From Streptacidiphilus fuscans (GTDB taxonomy: Bacteria > Actinomycetota > Actinomycetes > Streptomycetales > Streptomycetaceae), in assembly GCF_015690355.1 (NCBI RefSeq), contig NZ_JADPRT010000022.1, positions 1 through 64,000 on the forward strand: a stretch of 64,000 nt of DNA. Reading direction: 5' to 3'. The translations under genes were made by a program, and so were the position numbers. This document shows, piece by piece, positions 50,496 to 58,722 of this stretch. The notes below the pieces were generated by a model. It saw only the letters and a program-made list of their open reading frames with translations. It made no database searches and was not told the origin of the DNA. The stretch's first letter is position 1. Every line of letters begins with the position of its first letter.

Positions 50496-52079
50496 GTGCC
50501 CTTGACTCTGGAAACCGACGACCGCGCGGAGGCCCAGCCCACCGCGCGTCCGTCGCGCCTCGCGCGCGTCCGCGCCGGGTTGCCGCGCACGGGGCTCGCC
50601 GCGCTCTGCGGTGCGCTGCTCGCCCTCTCCTTCCCCTCCTTCGGGATCTGGCCGCTGTCGATCGTCGCCGTCACCGGACTGGCGCTGCTGACCTACCGGC
50701 GCACGCTCAAGCAGGCCGCGTGGACGGGCATCGTCTTCGGCGGCGTCTTCATGTTCTGGCTGCTGATCTGGATCGACGTCATCGGCTACGACGCGTGGGT
50801 GCTGCTGGCGCTCGCCGAGGCCGCGTTCGTGATGCTGATGGCGATGGGCCAGGCGGCCGTCTCCCGGCTGCCCGCATGGCCGCTGTGGACGGCGTGCCTG
50901 TGGGTCACCCAGGAGTGGGCCCGCGACCGGGTTCCGCTGGGCGGGCTCCCGTGGGGCCGGCTCGCCTTCGCCAACACCTCGTCACCCTTCACCCCGCTGG
51001 CCGCGCTCGGCGGTGCCCCGCTGGTCACCTTCGCCGTCGCGCTGAGCGGCGCGCTGCTGGCCGCCGCGATCCTCGCGCTGCGGGCCCGCGGACGCCGCGC
51101 GGGCGTGGCCTGCGCGGCGGGCGCGGTCGCGCTCGGCGTCGTCGGGTACGCGGTCCCGCTGCCGACCGGCGGCGACACCGCCGGTGGCCCGGCCTCGGCC
51201 GAGATCGCGCTCATCCAGGGCAACGTGCCGCACGCGGGCATGGACTTCCTCGGCCGTCCGATGCAGGTGCTCGGCAACCACGTCGCCGCCACCGAGGCGC
51301 TGATGGCCAAGGTCGGCGAGGGCAAGCTGCCGCAGCCGCAGCTGGTGATCTGGCCGGAGAACTCCTCCGACGTCGACCCGTACGTCACGCCTGAGGCCTA
51401 CCAGCTGATCGACGGCGCGGCGAAGCAGGCCGGAGTCCCCATCCTGGTCGGCGCCCTGGTGGACGGCCCGGACGCGACGCACGTGATGAACGAGGGCATC
51501 GTCTGGGACCCGAAGACGGGCCCCGGCGCGCACTACACCAAGCAGCATCTGGTGCCGTTCGGCGAGTACGTGCCGTTCCGGTCGTTCCTGAGCCAGTACA
51601 TCTCCGAGCTGAAGCGGGTCGCCGTCGACTTCTCCCCGGGCGACAAGACGGGCGTCCTCCAGGTGGGCCCGGCCAAGATCGGCGACGTGATCTGTTTCGA
51701 GGTCGCCTACGACGGCATCGTCCGCGACGCGGTCACCAAGGGCGGACGCGTCATCGTCATCCAGACCAACAACGCGACCTACGAGCACACCGACCAGCCG
51801 GACCAGCAGTTCGCGATGTCGCGCCTGCGCGCGGTCGAGCACGGCCGGTCGGTCGTGATCGCCGCGACCAGCGGGATCAGCGCGGTCATCGCCCCGAACG
51901 GCTCAGTGATCGAACGCACCCAGCTGGCCACCCAGGCCGAGCTCGAAGCGAACGTCCCTCTGCGGGACGGTCTCACCCTCGCGGACCGCGTCGGAGCGAC
52001 GCCGGAGTGGGCACTGGCCCTGCTGGGGCTTGCAGCCTGCGGCTTCGCCGTGTGGCAGCGTCGGCGGCAGCCGAAGTAG
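50496..52079 (+). CDS. lnt: Apolipoprotein N-acyltransferase
   Basis: 527 residues. Six or so N-terminal helices precede a nitrilase-fold domain. The catalytic triad is visible as Glu in VIWPENSSDVDP (near 287), Lys in HYTKQHLVPFGEYVPFRSF (near 349) and Cys in DVICFEVAYDG (near 400). It transfers the third acyl chain to the lipoprotein Cys in the membrane. Streptomycetes carry two Lnt homologues; this one is not fused to a Ppm1 domain. The start is GTG; the ribosome site is weak. Confidence 0.92.
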   Translation: MPLTLETDDRAEAQPTARPSRLARVRAGLPRTGLAALCGALLALSFPSFGIWPLSIVAVTGLALLTYRRTLKQAAWTGIVFGGVFMFWLLIWIDVIGYDAWVLLALAEAAFVMLMAMGQAAVSRLPAWPLWTACLWVTQEWARDRVPLGGLPWGRLAFANTSSPFTPLAALGGAPLVTFAVALSGALLAAAILALRARGRRAGVACAAGAVALGVVGYAVPLPTGGDTAGGPASAEIALIQGNVPHAGMDFLGRPMQVLGNHVAATEALMAKVGEGKLPQPQLVIWPENSSDVDPYVTPEAYQLIDGAAKQAGVPILVGALVDGPDATHVMNEGIVWDPKTGPGAHYTKQHLVPFGEYVPFRSFLSQYISELKRVAVDFSPGDKTGVLQVGPAKIGDVICFEVAYDGIVRDAVTKGGRVIVIQTNNATYEHTDQPDQQFAMSRLRAVEHGRSVVIAATSGISAVIAPNGSVIERTQLATQAELEANVPLRDGLTLADRVGATPEWALALLGLAACGFAVWQRRRQPK

Positions 52080-52110
52080 TTGCAGCACGCTGGGGGCGCG
52101 GGCTCCGTGG
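52077..52110 (+). repeat. Fragment of the GTAGTTGCA...GGGGGCGCGGG repeat
   Basis: GTAGTTGCAGCACGCTGGGGGCGCGGG follows the lnt stop and resembles the left arm of the element at 40213-40375. Confidence 0.4.
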
Positions 52111-52175
52111 AACACAGGATTCACCTCGTGCGTTTCCGGTAGGAACCCCTCGTTCGACGAAAGGTCCCGGCCACC

Positions 52176-52706
52176 GTGCGCGGCTCACGCATCAAGCGGT
52201 TCCTCCCTCTGCTCGTCGCGGCCTACGCGCTGCTGGAGCTCTGGATCGTCGTAGAGCTCGCCGGAGTCATCGGGTGGCTCGCCGTGCTCGCGCTGCTGGC
52301 CGGCGGGTTCGTGCTGGGCGGGTGGGTGATCAAGCGGGCCGGGTTGCGCGCCCTGCGCGCGACCACGACCGGGCGGATGCCCGACGGCGAGGCCAGGACC
52401 GCGGTGACCATCGCCGGAGGCGTCCTGCTGATGGTGCCGGGCTTCCTCTCCGACGTGGTCGGGCTGCTCTGCCTGGTGCCGCCGGTGGCCAAGGCGCTGC
52501 AGCGGGTCCCGAGGGCGCTGCTGCGGCGCGGACCGCTGGGTGACGCCGTCCGGTACCAGGAGCAGGTCCAGGAGCAGATGCGGATCCACCAGCCGGACGG
52601 CAAGGTCGTCCAGGGCGAGGTGATCCACGACGACGAGCCGAAGTCCGGTCCCTACGACTACGGCCGCCGCGACGACGACGGCCCCTACGGCCAGATCCGC
52701 CGCTGA
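52176..52706 (+). CDS. FxsA-family membrane protein
   Basis: 176 residues. Family pattern: FLPLLVAAYALLELWIVVELAGVIGWLAVLALLAGGFVLGGWVIKRAG (two helices), then GGVLLMVPGFLSDVVGLLCLVPPV. FxsA proteins affect phage F exclusion in E. coli; the native role is unknown. The C-terminal 60 residues are hydrophilic (YDYGRRDDDGPYG). GTG start. Confidence 0.85.
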   Translation: MRGSRIKRFLPLLVAAYALLELWIVVELAGVIGWLAVLALLAGGFVLGGWVIKRAGLRALRATTTGRMPDGEARTAVTIAGGVLLMVPGFLSDVVGLLCLVPPVAKALQRVPRALLRRGPLGDAVRYQEQVQEQMRIHQPDGKVVQGEVIHDDEPKSGPYDYGRRDDDGPYGQIRR

Positions 52707-52758
52707 CCCGACCGGTCCCCGGAGGACCCCGGACCGGTTACCGGAAAAGGGGAAAAGC

Positions 52759-52804
52759 ACGACGAGGCCCGGGCTCCCCCGAAGGGGAGCCCGGGCCTCG
52801 TCGT
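52759..52804. terminator. Long bidirectional terminator between fxsA-like and rbpA genes
   Basis: A perfect 21-bp stem (52759-52779 with 52784-52804) closed by a CGAA tetraloop lies between two convergent genes. It is one of the strongest hairpins in the window. Confidence 0.9.
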
Positions 52805-52826
52805 CAGGTCCGTGCCGCTGTCGCGG

Positions 52827-53201
52827 CTACGCGGACTTGCGCGCGTCGCGCGGATGCACCGCGAGGTTCATGCCGCCCGAGCGAAGGACCGCCAGGCGCT
52901 CGGCGAGCACCTCCTCCAGCTCCTCGCGCGTACGCCGTTCCATCAGCATGTCCCAATGCGTACGGGCCGGCTTGGTCTTCTTCTCCTCCGGCTCCTCGCC
53001 GTCGATCAGCAGCGCCTCGCTGCCGCAGAACCGGCATTCCCACACGTGGGGGATCTCGGCCTCCACGGAGAACGGCACCTCGAAGCGGTGTCCGTTCTGG
53101 CATGCGTACTCGACGGTCTGGCGGGGCGCCAGATCGATACCGCGGTCGGTCTCGTAGCTGGTCGCCCCGAGTCGCGTGCCGCGGAGAGCTCGCTCACTCA
53201 T
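52827..53201 (-). CDS. rbpA: RNA polymerase-binding protein RbpA
   Basis: 124 residues, the standard RbpA length. MSERALRGTRLGATSYETDRGIDLAPRQTVEYACQNGHRFEVPFSVEAEIPHVWECRFCGSEALL shows the zinc-binding core (C..H, CxxC). The C-terminal THWDMLMERRTREELEEVL is the sigma-interaction helix. It binds RNA polymerase with the principal sigma factor and stimulates open-complex formation. GGGAGG lies 8-9 nt upstream. A sigma-R promoter upstream links it to disulfide stress. Confidence 0.96.
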   Translation of the reverse strand: MSERALRGTRLGATSYETDRGIDLAPRQTVEYACQNGHRFEVPFSVEAEIPHVWECRFCGSEALLIDGEEPEEKKTKPARTHWDMLMERRTREELEEVLAERLAVLRSGGMNLAVHPRDARKSA

Positions 53202-53264
53202 GAATCGTGCCTCCCGGGCTCTTGGCCCACAGGACTGGATGTCGCTGTCTTCGTCGATCCGTAC

Positions 53265-53290
53265 AACGCGCGGCAATCGTCGAAGATTCC
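53265..53290 (-). promoter_or_regulatory. Sigma-R type promoter of rbpA
   Basis: On the minus strand GGAAT (53290-53286) is followed after exactly 18 nt by GTT (53267-53265), the consensus of the thiol-oxidation sigma factor SigR. The site lies about 64 nt upstream of the rbpA start. In Streptomyces coelicolor rbpA is a known SigR target. Confidence 0.8.
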
Positions 53291-53472
53291 CGCGGTAAGC
53301 GCGCAAAACGCGCGACCTTCGCCGCACACCCGCACCGCACCTGTTTGTACCCATCGGCGTCCGATTTGTCACATCTGCAGGCAGATATCACCCTCTGTTG
53401 GCCCGCAGTTCCCATCCGTCACGAATCCGCAAGGACATCCGCAACGACATCCGTGTGGTGGCCGTCACATCC

Positions 53473-54843
53473 TCACGAAATTGACGGCACCGGATTGCCG
53501 ACCGCCTCGATCGCCCGGCGTACCGGAACGCGCAACAACAGCAGGAAACCGATCGCGAAGAAGACGAGCAGCGAGATGATGGCGATCCGATAGCTTCCGG
53601 TCAGCTGGTAGGCGAGCCCGAAGACGAGCGGGCCCATCCAGCTCGTGCCGCGGTCGCTGATCTTGTAGAGGCTGAAGTACTCCGCCTCGTGCCCGGCGGG
53701 GATCAGGTGGGAGAAGAGCGAGCGCGACAGCGCCTGGCTGCCGCCCAGGACCAGCCCGATGGCGGCGGCGAGGGCGTAGAACCAGACAGGCTGGTGCCCG
53801 GGCATCACGTAGCCGAAGGCGAGCGTCACCACCCAGGCGACCAGCGAGCCGAGGATGGTCTTCTTCGCCCCGTACCGCCGCGCGATCCGCCCGAGCAGCA
53901 GTGCGCCGCCGATGGCGACGATCTGGACCAGCAGCACGCCCGCGATCAGCGTGGTCTGGCTCATGCCCAGCTCCTGGCTGCCGTAGAGGGAGGCCTGGGA
54001 GATGACTGTCTGGATGCCGTCGTTGTAGCAGAGGAACGCGATCAGGAAGAGCAGCGTCAGCGGGTAGCGCCGCATCGAGCGCAGGGTGCCGACCAGTTCG
54101 CGCAGGGTGCCCCCGGCGTGCTCGTCGACCGGGCGGGCGACGGGGGCCGTGGCCGGGCGCTGCGGCAGGCGCAGCATCGGGAAGAGGGTGAACGTCGCCC
54201 ACCACGCGCCCGCCGAGGCCAGGCAGAGCCGGACCGCCGTACCGGACGACAGGCCGAGCGCGCTGTGGCCGAGGAAGAGGCCGAGGTTGACGATCAGCAG
54301 CAGCCCGCCGCCCCCGTAACCGAACGCCCAGCCCTTGGACGAGACGGCGTCGCGGTCGTCGGGCGCGGCCAGGCCCGGCAGGAACGAGTTGGCCAGGGCC
54401 GCCGAGACGGCGTAGCAGATGTTGGCCACGACCAGCAGGCCACCGCCGAGCAGGTAGTGCGAGCCGCCGAGGAAGAACATCCCGAGCGTCGCGGCGGCGC
54501 CCACGTAGGCGAAGGTGCCGAGCAGCGTCTTGTGCCGCCCGGTCCGGTCGGCCGCCGCGCCGGCCAGCAGCATCACGGCGACGGAGATCAACACCGAGAA
54601 CGAGACGGTGTAGGGGAAGAACGACCCCGCCTTGACGGGGATGGCGAAGGGGTGCACGTCGCCGTGGGCGTCGGCGGCCTTCTTGGCGATGTCGGTGAGG
54701 TACGGCCCGAGGAAGACGGTCAGCACGGTGGCCGAGAAGGCCGCGTTGGCCCAGTCGTTCATGTACCAGCCGAACTGGGTGCGTTTCAGGGCGGCGGGGT
54801 CGGCTGTCGCCGGAGAGGTGGCGGCAGTGGGAGAAGAGATCAA
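53473..54843 (-). CDS. MFS transporter, UMF1/Atg22-like family
   Basis: 456 residues, 12 helices. FGWYMNDWANAAFSATVLTVFLGPYL is the family signature, with AAADRTGRHKTLLGTFAYVG and LGRIARRYGAKKTILGSLVAWV (MFS motif A copies). Bacterial members are thought to export small molecules or phospholipid breakdown products. The start must be TTG at 54843: no ATG or GTG occurs before residue 28, GGAG sits 7-8 nt upstream, and the TTG overlaps the GDPD stop (TTGA). Cotranscription with the glycerophosphodiesterase gene suggests a substrate linked to it. Confidence 0.85.
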   Translation of the reverse strand: MISSPTAATSPATADPAALKRTQFGWYMNDWANAAFSATVLTVFLGPYLTDIAKKAADAHGDVHPFAIPVKAGSFFPYTVSFSVLISVAVMLLAGAAADRTGRHKTLLGTFAYVGAAATLGMFFLGGSHYLLGGGLLVVANICYAVSAALANSFLPGLAAPDDRDAVSSKGWAFGYGGGGLLLIVNLGLFLGHSALGLSSGTAVRLCLASAGAWWATFTLFPMLRLPQRPATAPVARPVDEHAGGTLRELVGTLRSMRRYPLTLLFLIAFLCYNDGIQTVISQASLYGSQELGMSQTTLIAGVLLVQIVAIGGALLLGRIARRYGAKKTILGSLVAWVVTLAFGYVMPGHQPVWFYALAAAIGLVLGGSQALSRSLFSHLIPAGHEAEYFSLYKISDRGTSWMGPLVFGLAYQLTGSYRIAIISLLVFFAIGFLLLLRVPVRRAIEAVGNPVPSIS

Positions 54844-55643
54844 AACCAGGCTCCGCGCTCGATCAGGACATCGCGAAGGACATCGATGTGATCCGCCATG
54901 ATGCCATCCACGCCCAGATCGAGAAGATCACGAATGCGTGACGGTTCGTCCACCGTCCAGACGTGCACCTGGAGGCCCATCCGGTGCGCGGTGGTCACGA
55001 ACGCCCGGTCCACCAGGCGCAGTTCGGTGCCCGGCACGGTCTCCGGCACCTGGACGCAGACCGCCTGCCGCCGGACGGCGCGGGCGATCGGCGCGTGTCC
55101 GCCGGTCAGCGAGCGCAGCTTCAGCGCCATTACGCCGCGCGGCCCGGCGGAGGTGGCCAGGCGCGGCCCGGCGACCTGCCGCAGGGCGCGCATCCGCGCG
55201 TCGGAGAAGGAGCCGACGCAGACCCGGTCCCAGGCGTTGGTGCGGCGTATCACGTCGACCAGCGGGCGGATCGCTCCCGGGGCCTTGACGTCGATGTTGA
55301 AGCGCGTGGTCGGGAAGGCGTCGAGCAGTTCGGCCAGCGTGGGGATCGGCTCCCGCCCCGCGATCCGGGCTGCGGAGACGGTCCGCCACGGCAGTTGGGC
55401 CACCGCCCCGGTGCCGTCGGTGACCCGGTCCAGCTGGGTGTCGTGAAAGGCGATCAGGACGTTGTCGGACGTGACGTGGACGTCGGTCTCCAGATAGCGG
55501 TACCCGAGTCTGACCGCGCGTTCGAACGCGGCCAGCGAGTTCTCCGGTCCGCCCAGGCTCCCGCCCCGGTGGGCGAAGGCCAGCGGACCGGGGTGGTCGA
55601 GGTAGGGGTGGCGGACGAGTCGGCTGGTCAGGCTGCGGGTCAC
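54840..55643 (-). CDS. Glycerophosphodiester phosphodiesterase
   Basis: 267 residues of the GDPD TIM barrel: LAFAHRGGSLGGPENSLAAFERAVRLGYRYLETDVHVTSDNVLIAFHDTQLDRVTDG contains the HR, E, ExD and HD metal and catalytic residues. The end has HVWTVDEPSRIRDLLDLGVDGIMADHIDVL. It releases sn-glycerol 3-phosphate from lipid-derived diesters. No signal peptide is seen, so it is cytoplasmic. GTG at 55643 lies 7 nt after CATACT on the minus strand, so it is probably leaderless. Confidence 0.9.
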   Translation of the reverse strand: MTRSLTSRLVRHPYLDHPGPLAFAHRGGSLGGPENSLAAFERAVRLGYRYLETDVHVTSDNVLIAFHDTQLDRVTDGTGAVAQLPWRTVSAARIAGREPIPTLAELLDAFPTTRFNIDVKAPGAIRPLVDVIRRTNAWDRVCVGSFSDARMRALRQVAGPRLATSAGPRGVMALKLRSLTGGHAPIARAVRRQAVCVQVPETVPGTELRLVDRAFVTTAHRMGLQVHVWTVDEPSRIRDLLDLGVDGIMADHIDVLRDVLIERGAWF

Positions 55644-55863
55644 GCGGAGAAGTATGCCCTGTGGCGGCTGTGGCGCGAAGGGACGTGTGTGGCGCCAATT
55701 CACGGCAATCGGTTGACTGGCATAGTCCGAAAGGCTGAAATGAATGCCACTGGTCCGCGTCAGGGGGTTGTCGGCCAGGCGTTCCGTCCTGTCGTCGACG
55801 CGTATTTCGCATGCCGTTTTTTAGGACGGCTCTGCGCATCGTCTGATCGAAAATGATAGGTAA
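55644..55863. other. Relatively AT-rich divergent intergenic region
   Basis: This gap has lower GC than its surroundings and holds runs such as TTTTTTAGG and GAAAATGATAGGTAAATG, plus a direct repeat GTC(T/A)GATCGA flanking 55850. It should carry the promoters of the GDPD unit (minus) and of the small ORF plus roadblock-like gene (plus). No RNA gene is recognised. Confidence 0.4.
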
Positions 55864-56049
55864 ATGTCAGATCGAGAGCATGAATCCCGGGCGCCGGCGA
55901 GTGCGGTCGCCGTCGGGAGTCCGGGCACGTCGGGGGTGTCGGCGCGGCAGCCGGGAGGCGGCCCGACGGCCACGGGGGAAGCGGACGCTATTGTTCCGCC
56001 GGTGGTCCCGTCGATGCCACGCGGGGTTCCGCGCGCGAGCGGCGCATGA
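55864..56049 (+). CDS. Possible small ORF coupled to the roadblock-like gene
   Basis: 61 residues, MSDREHESRAPASAVAV onward, rich in Pro, Gly, Ser and Ala, with no predicted fold. Its TGA overlaps the next ATG (ATGA), which favours a real coupled gene. Against it, the ribosome site is weak (AGG only) and early codons use A/T thirds. It could be a regulatory leader ORF. Confidence 0.4.
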   Translation: MSDREHESRAPASAVAVGSPGTSGVSARQPGGGPTATGEADAIVPPVVPSMPRGVPRASGA

Positions 56050-56663
56050 GTTCCGCTCCGTCGGGCGCGGTGGTGGCGCCCGGGGCACTGGAGAGTGCGA
56101 TGCGGATTCCCGGTGCGGTGGCCGTGGAATTCGGCGACCTGGTCACCGGTCGCGTGCTCGGTTCCACCGCCCGACCGGCACTGGCCTCGCAATTTCCGCA
56201 GCTCTGCGGAAAAGCGGCGGTCGCGCTCGGTGCGGGCTCGTGGGAGGAATTCGCGGAATCCGGCGAACGGCAGACCGTCGAAGAGGTCATCATCACCGGC
56301 CGGAGATATTTCTGCATGCTCCAGGCCGTCCGTCCGCCCGGCGGGATCTCGCACGCCTTCATCCAGGTCTCGCTCGACCGCTCGCTGGCCAACCTCGCGA
56401 TGGCCCGGCTGGACCTGCGCGCGATCGCGGAGTGCCTGCCGGGCGTCGTCGAGCACGAGTGCCGGACCGCCGCCGCGCGGGAGTCGGCGGACGCGGACGC
56501 GACGGAGGACTGCCTGCCGCAGGGCGACGTGGTCGAGCCGGAGCTACTGCCCCAGCGACTCCCCGGGCAGCAGCTCCCGGGATCCATGGCCGCCCGTCCG
56601 GCGGTGATGGTGGGGGAGCCGCTGCTGCGTCAGATTCTCGCCGCGCTGCACCGCTACCGCTGA
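56046..56663 (+). CDS. Roadblock/LC7-like protein
   Basis: 205 residues. AMRIPGAVAVEFGDLVTGRVLGSTARPALASQFPQLCGKAAVAL followed by TVEEVIITGRRYFCMLQAVRPPGGISHAFIQVSLDRSLANLAMARLDLRAIAECL follows the roadblock layout (beta strand with D..TG, EVIITG, LDR..ANLALAR). Actinobacterial roadblock proteins usually work with small GTPases such as the Cvn systems; no such gene is adjacent. The C-terminal 70 residues are variable. Confidence 0.65.
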   Translation: MSSAPSGAVVAPGALESAMRIPGAVAVEFGDLVTGRVLGSTARPALASQFPQLCGKAAVALGAGSWEEFAESGERQTVEEVIITGRRYFCMLQAVRPPGGISHAFIQVSLDRSLANLAMARLDLRAIAECLPGVVEHECRTAAARESADADATEDCLPQGDVVEPELLPQRLPGQQLPGSMAARPAVMVGEPLLRQILAALHRYR

Positions 56664-56673
56664 TCGTCCGTGC

Positions 56674-56874
56674 TCAGAAGCGGGTGTCGGCCCCCAGCGC
56701 CAGGCCCTTCCCGGCCAGGGCCAGGCGGAGCAGGCGCAGGGCCTTCGGCCCGACGCCCGGCAGGTGGCGCAGGGACGCCTCGGGGATGCCGTCCAAATCC
56801 TCGAGACAACGGTAGCCGGCCCGGTCGAGCGCCTCGCGGGCCGGGGCGGCGAGGCCGGTGGGGAGCGGGGTCAT
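56674..56874 (-). CDS. Small helix-hairpin-helix protein
   Basis: 66 residues: LAAPAREALDRAGYRCLEDLDGIPEASLRHLPGVGPKALRLLRLAL is a complete HhH repeat pair like those of the RNA polymerase alpha C-terminal domain and small DNA-binding proteins. It probably binds DNA or is a stand-alone alpha-CTD-like module. The ATG has GGAAGGA 6 nt upstream. It is convergent with the roadblock-like gene. Confidence 0.7.
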   Translation of the reverse strand: MTPLPTGLAAPAREALDRAGYRCLEDLDGIPEASLRHLPGVGPKALRLLRLALAGKGLALGADTRF

Positions 56875-56950
56875 GCGGGTCCTTCCGGCGGGAGCGGGCG
56901 TCGCGGGGAGGTGTCCCCGCAGCGGTTGGTACCCGCTCCCGCCGGTCGGG

Positions 56951-58504
56951 TCACGCGCCGCCGAGCTCGCGCTCGACCGCCGCGAGTTCCTCCACCGAGC
57001 CCTGGACCTTGGGCCCGACGAACCACCTGCGCGCGGACAGCAGCCACCAGCCGCCCGCGAAGCCCAGCACCACCAGTACCGCGATCGGCGCGTAGTTGAA
57101 GGTGTCCCGGGTGATCGGGTTGGCGGTCGGCAGCATGAACAGCACGGTGATGATCGCGACCCAGACCACGGCCACCGTCCCCACCGGGCGGCTCCAGCGC
57201 CCGAGTTGCCACGGACCCGGCCGGAACGCCGAGCCCAGCCGCAGCCGCAGGAAGGTGGGGATGACGTAGGCGATGTAGAGCCCGATGACCGAGATCGACG
57301 TCACCGCCGTGTACGCGGTGTTGTTCCACAGCGCCGGCAGCCCCAGCACGAACGCGCCGCCCGCGGCCAGCCAGACGCCGTTGGTGGGCGTCCTGGTCCG
57401 CGGGTTGATCCGGTGCCACAGGGCCGAGCCCGGCAGCGCGCCGTCACGCGAGAAGGCGTAGATCATGCGGGAGTTGGCGGTGACGGAGCTCATCCCGCAG
57501 AACAGCTGCGCGCCGATGGCGATGAGCAGCAGCAGCTTGCCGCCGGTCGAGCCGACCGCGTCGATGAAGATCTGCGCGGGTGCGACGTGGGTGGGGGTGT
57601 TCATCTCGCCGTTGTAGTCCTGGATGGCGAAGGTGATGCCGATCAGCAGCACCCAGCCCGCGACGAGCGACACCAGGATCGAGATGATGATCCCGCGCGG
57701 CCCGGTCCGAGCGGCGTCGCGGGTCTCCTCCGTCATGTGCGCGGAGGCGTCGTACCCGGTGAAGGTGTACTGGGCGAGCAGCAGCCCCAGCGCGGCGACG
57801 TAGAGGGAGCTGCCCCAGCCGGTGGTGTTGACGAAGTGTCCGAAGACGAAGCCCGCCGACTCGTGCTTGGACGGCACGATGCCGAGGACCGCGACGATCA
57901 CCACCACGCCCAGCACGTGCCACCAGACGCTGACGTTGTTGAGCATCGCGACCAGCCGCACGCCGAAGGTGTTGAGCGCGCCGTGGAGCAGCAGGATCAG
58001 CCCGAAGATGATCACGGTGTGGGCCTGCGTCGCCGAGAACCAACCCTGCAGGTCCAGCAGCGCGTTGATGAACTGCGCCGCGCCGAAGTCGATCCCGGCG
58101 GTCACGGCGACCTGGCCGAGGAAGTTGAACCAGCCCGTGAACCAGGAGAACAGCGGGCCGTTGCGCGGGGAGAGCTTGGCCGCCCAGTAGTAGAGGCCGC
58201 CCGCCGTCGGATAGCTGGAACAGACCTCGGCCATGGCCAGGCCGACCAGCAGCGTCATCAGGCCGACCACCGGCCAGCCCCAGACGATGACGGCCGGGCC
58301 GCCGGTGCCCATGCCCGTCCCGTAGAGCGTCAGGCAGCCGGACAGGATGGAGATGATGGTGAAGGAGACAGCGAAATTGGAGAAGCCCGACATGGTGCGG
58401 GCCAACTCCTGTGCATAGCCGAGCTCGTGGAGGCGTTGCTCGTCACTGGTCGATCCCGGAGCGGTTGCGTCCGGGGCGAGGGCTGAGGGCTCTGGGGACG
58501 ACAT
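56951..58504 (-). CDS. Amino-acid permease (APC superfamily, ACT-like)
   Basis: 517 residues, 12 helices. LHELGYAQELARTMSGFSNFAVSFTIISILSGCLTLYGTGMGTGGPAVIVWGW is the start of the ACT group (GABA, choline or amino acid permeases), with MAEVCSSYPTAGGLYYWAAKLSP and QYTFTGYDASAHMTEETRDAARTGPRGI. Substrate unknown; GABA or another amine is plausible. ATG at 58504 follows AGAGG. A palindromic operator lies upstream and a terminator-like gap downstream. Confidence 0.88.
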   Translation of the reverse strand: MSSPEPSALAPDATAPGSTSDEQRLHELGYAQELARTMSGFSNFAVSFTIISILSGCLTLYGTGMGTGGPAVIVWGWPVVGLMTLLVGLAMAEVCSSYPTAGGLYYWAAKLSPRNGPLFSWFTGWFNFLGQVAVTAGIDFGAAQFINALLDLQGWFSATQAHTVIIFGLILLLHGALNTFGVRLVAMLNNVSVWWHVLGVVVIVAVLGIVPSKHESAGFVFGHFVNTTGWGSSLYVAALGLLLAQYTFTGYDASAHMTEETRDAARTGPRGIIISILVSLVAGWVLLIGITFAIQDYNGEMNTPTHVAPAQIFIDAVGSTGGKLLLLIAIGAQLFCGMSSVTANSRMIYAFSRDGALPGSALWHRINPRTRTPTNGVWLAAGGAFVLGLPALWNNTAYTAVTSISVIGLYIAYVIPTFLRLRLGSAFRPGPWQLGRWSRPVGTVAVVWVAIITVLFMLPTANPITRDTFNYAPIAVLVVLGFAGGWWLLSARRWFVGPKVQGSVEELAAVERELGGA

Positions 58505-58532
58505 GCGCACCTCTGGTGTGTGGGTGCGGACC

Positions 58533-58573
58533 GCTCAATGGTATGAAGGCAGTCCATTGGCGCACCATTGAGC
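58533..58573 (-). promoter_or_regulatory. Inverted repeat operator upstream of the amino-acid permease gene
   Basis: GCTCAATGGT (58533-58542) and ACCATTGAGC (58564-58573) are perfect 10-bp inverted repeats. A third CCATTG lies between them at 58554. They start 29 nt upstream of the start codon and overlap a possible TACCAT -10, suggesting repression by a dimeric regulator. Confidence 0.55.
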
Positions 58574-58623
58574 ACTGGTTCCGGTGGTGCCGTCAAGGGG
58601 TCGTCAGGAATGCGGACACGACG

Positions 58624-58653
58624 ACGCCCCCTGCCTGTTCGGACAGGGGGCGT
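58624..58653 (-). terminator. Terminator after the sffA gene
   Basis: ACGCCCCCTG and CAGGGGGCGT form a 10-bp stem with a 10-nt loop, 70 nt beyond the sffA stop. Confidence 0.7.
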
Positions 58654-58722
58654 GCGGTCGGCTTGCGCGGCGACGGTTCCCGAAGCAACGGTTCAGCAAG
58701 CAAGGGCTCAGCAAGGAAGGGC

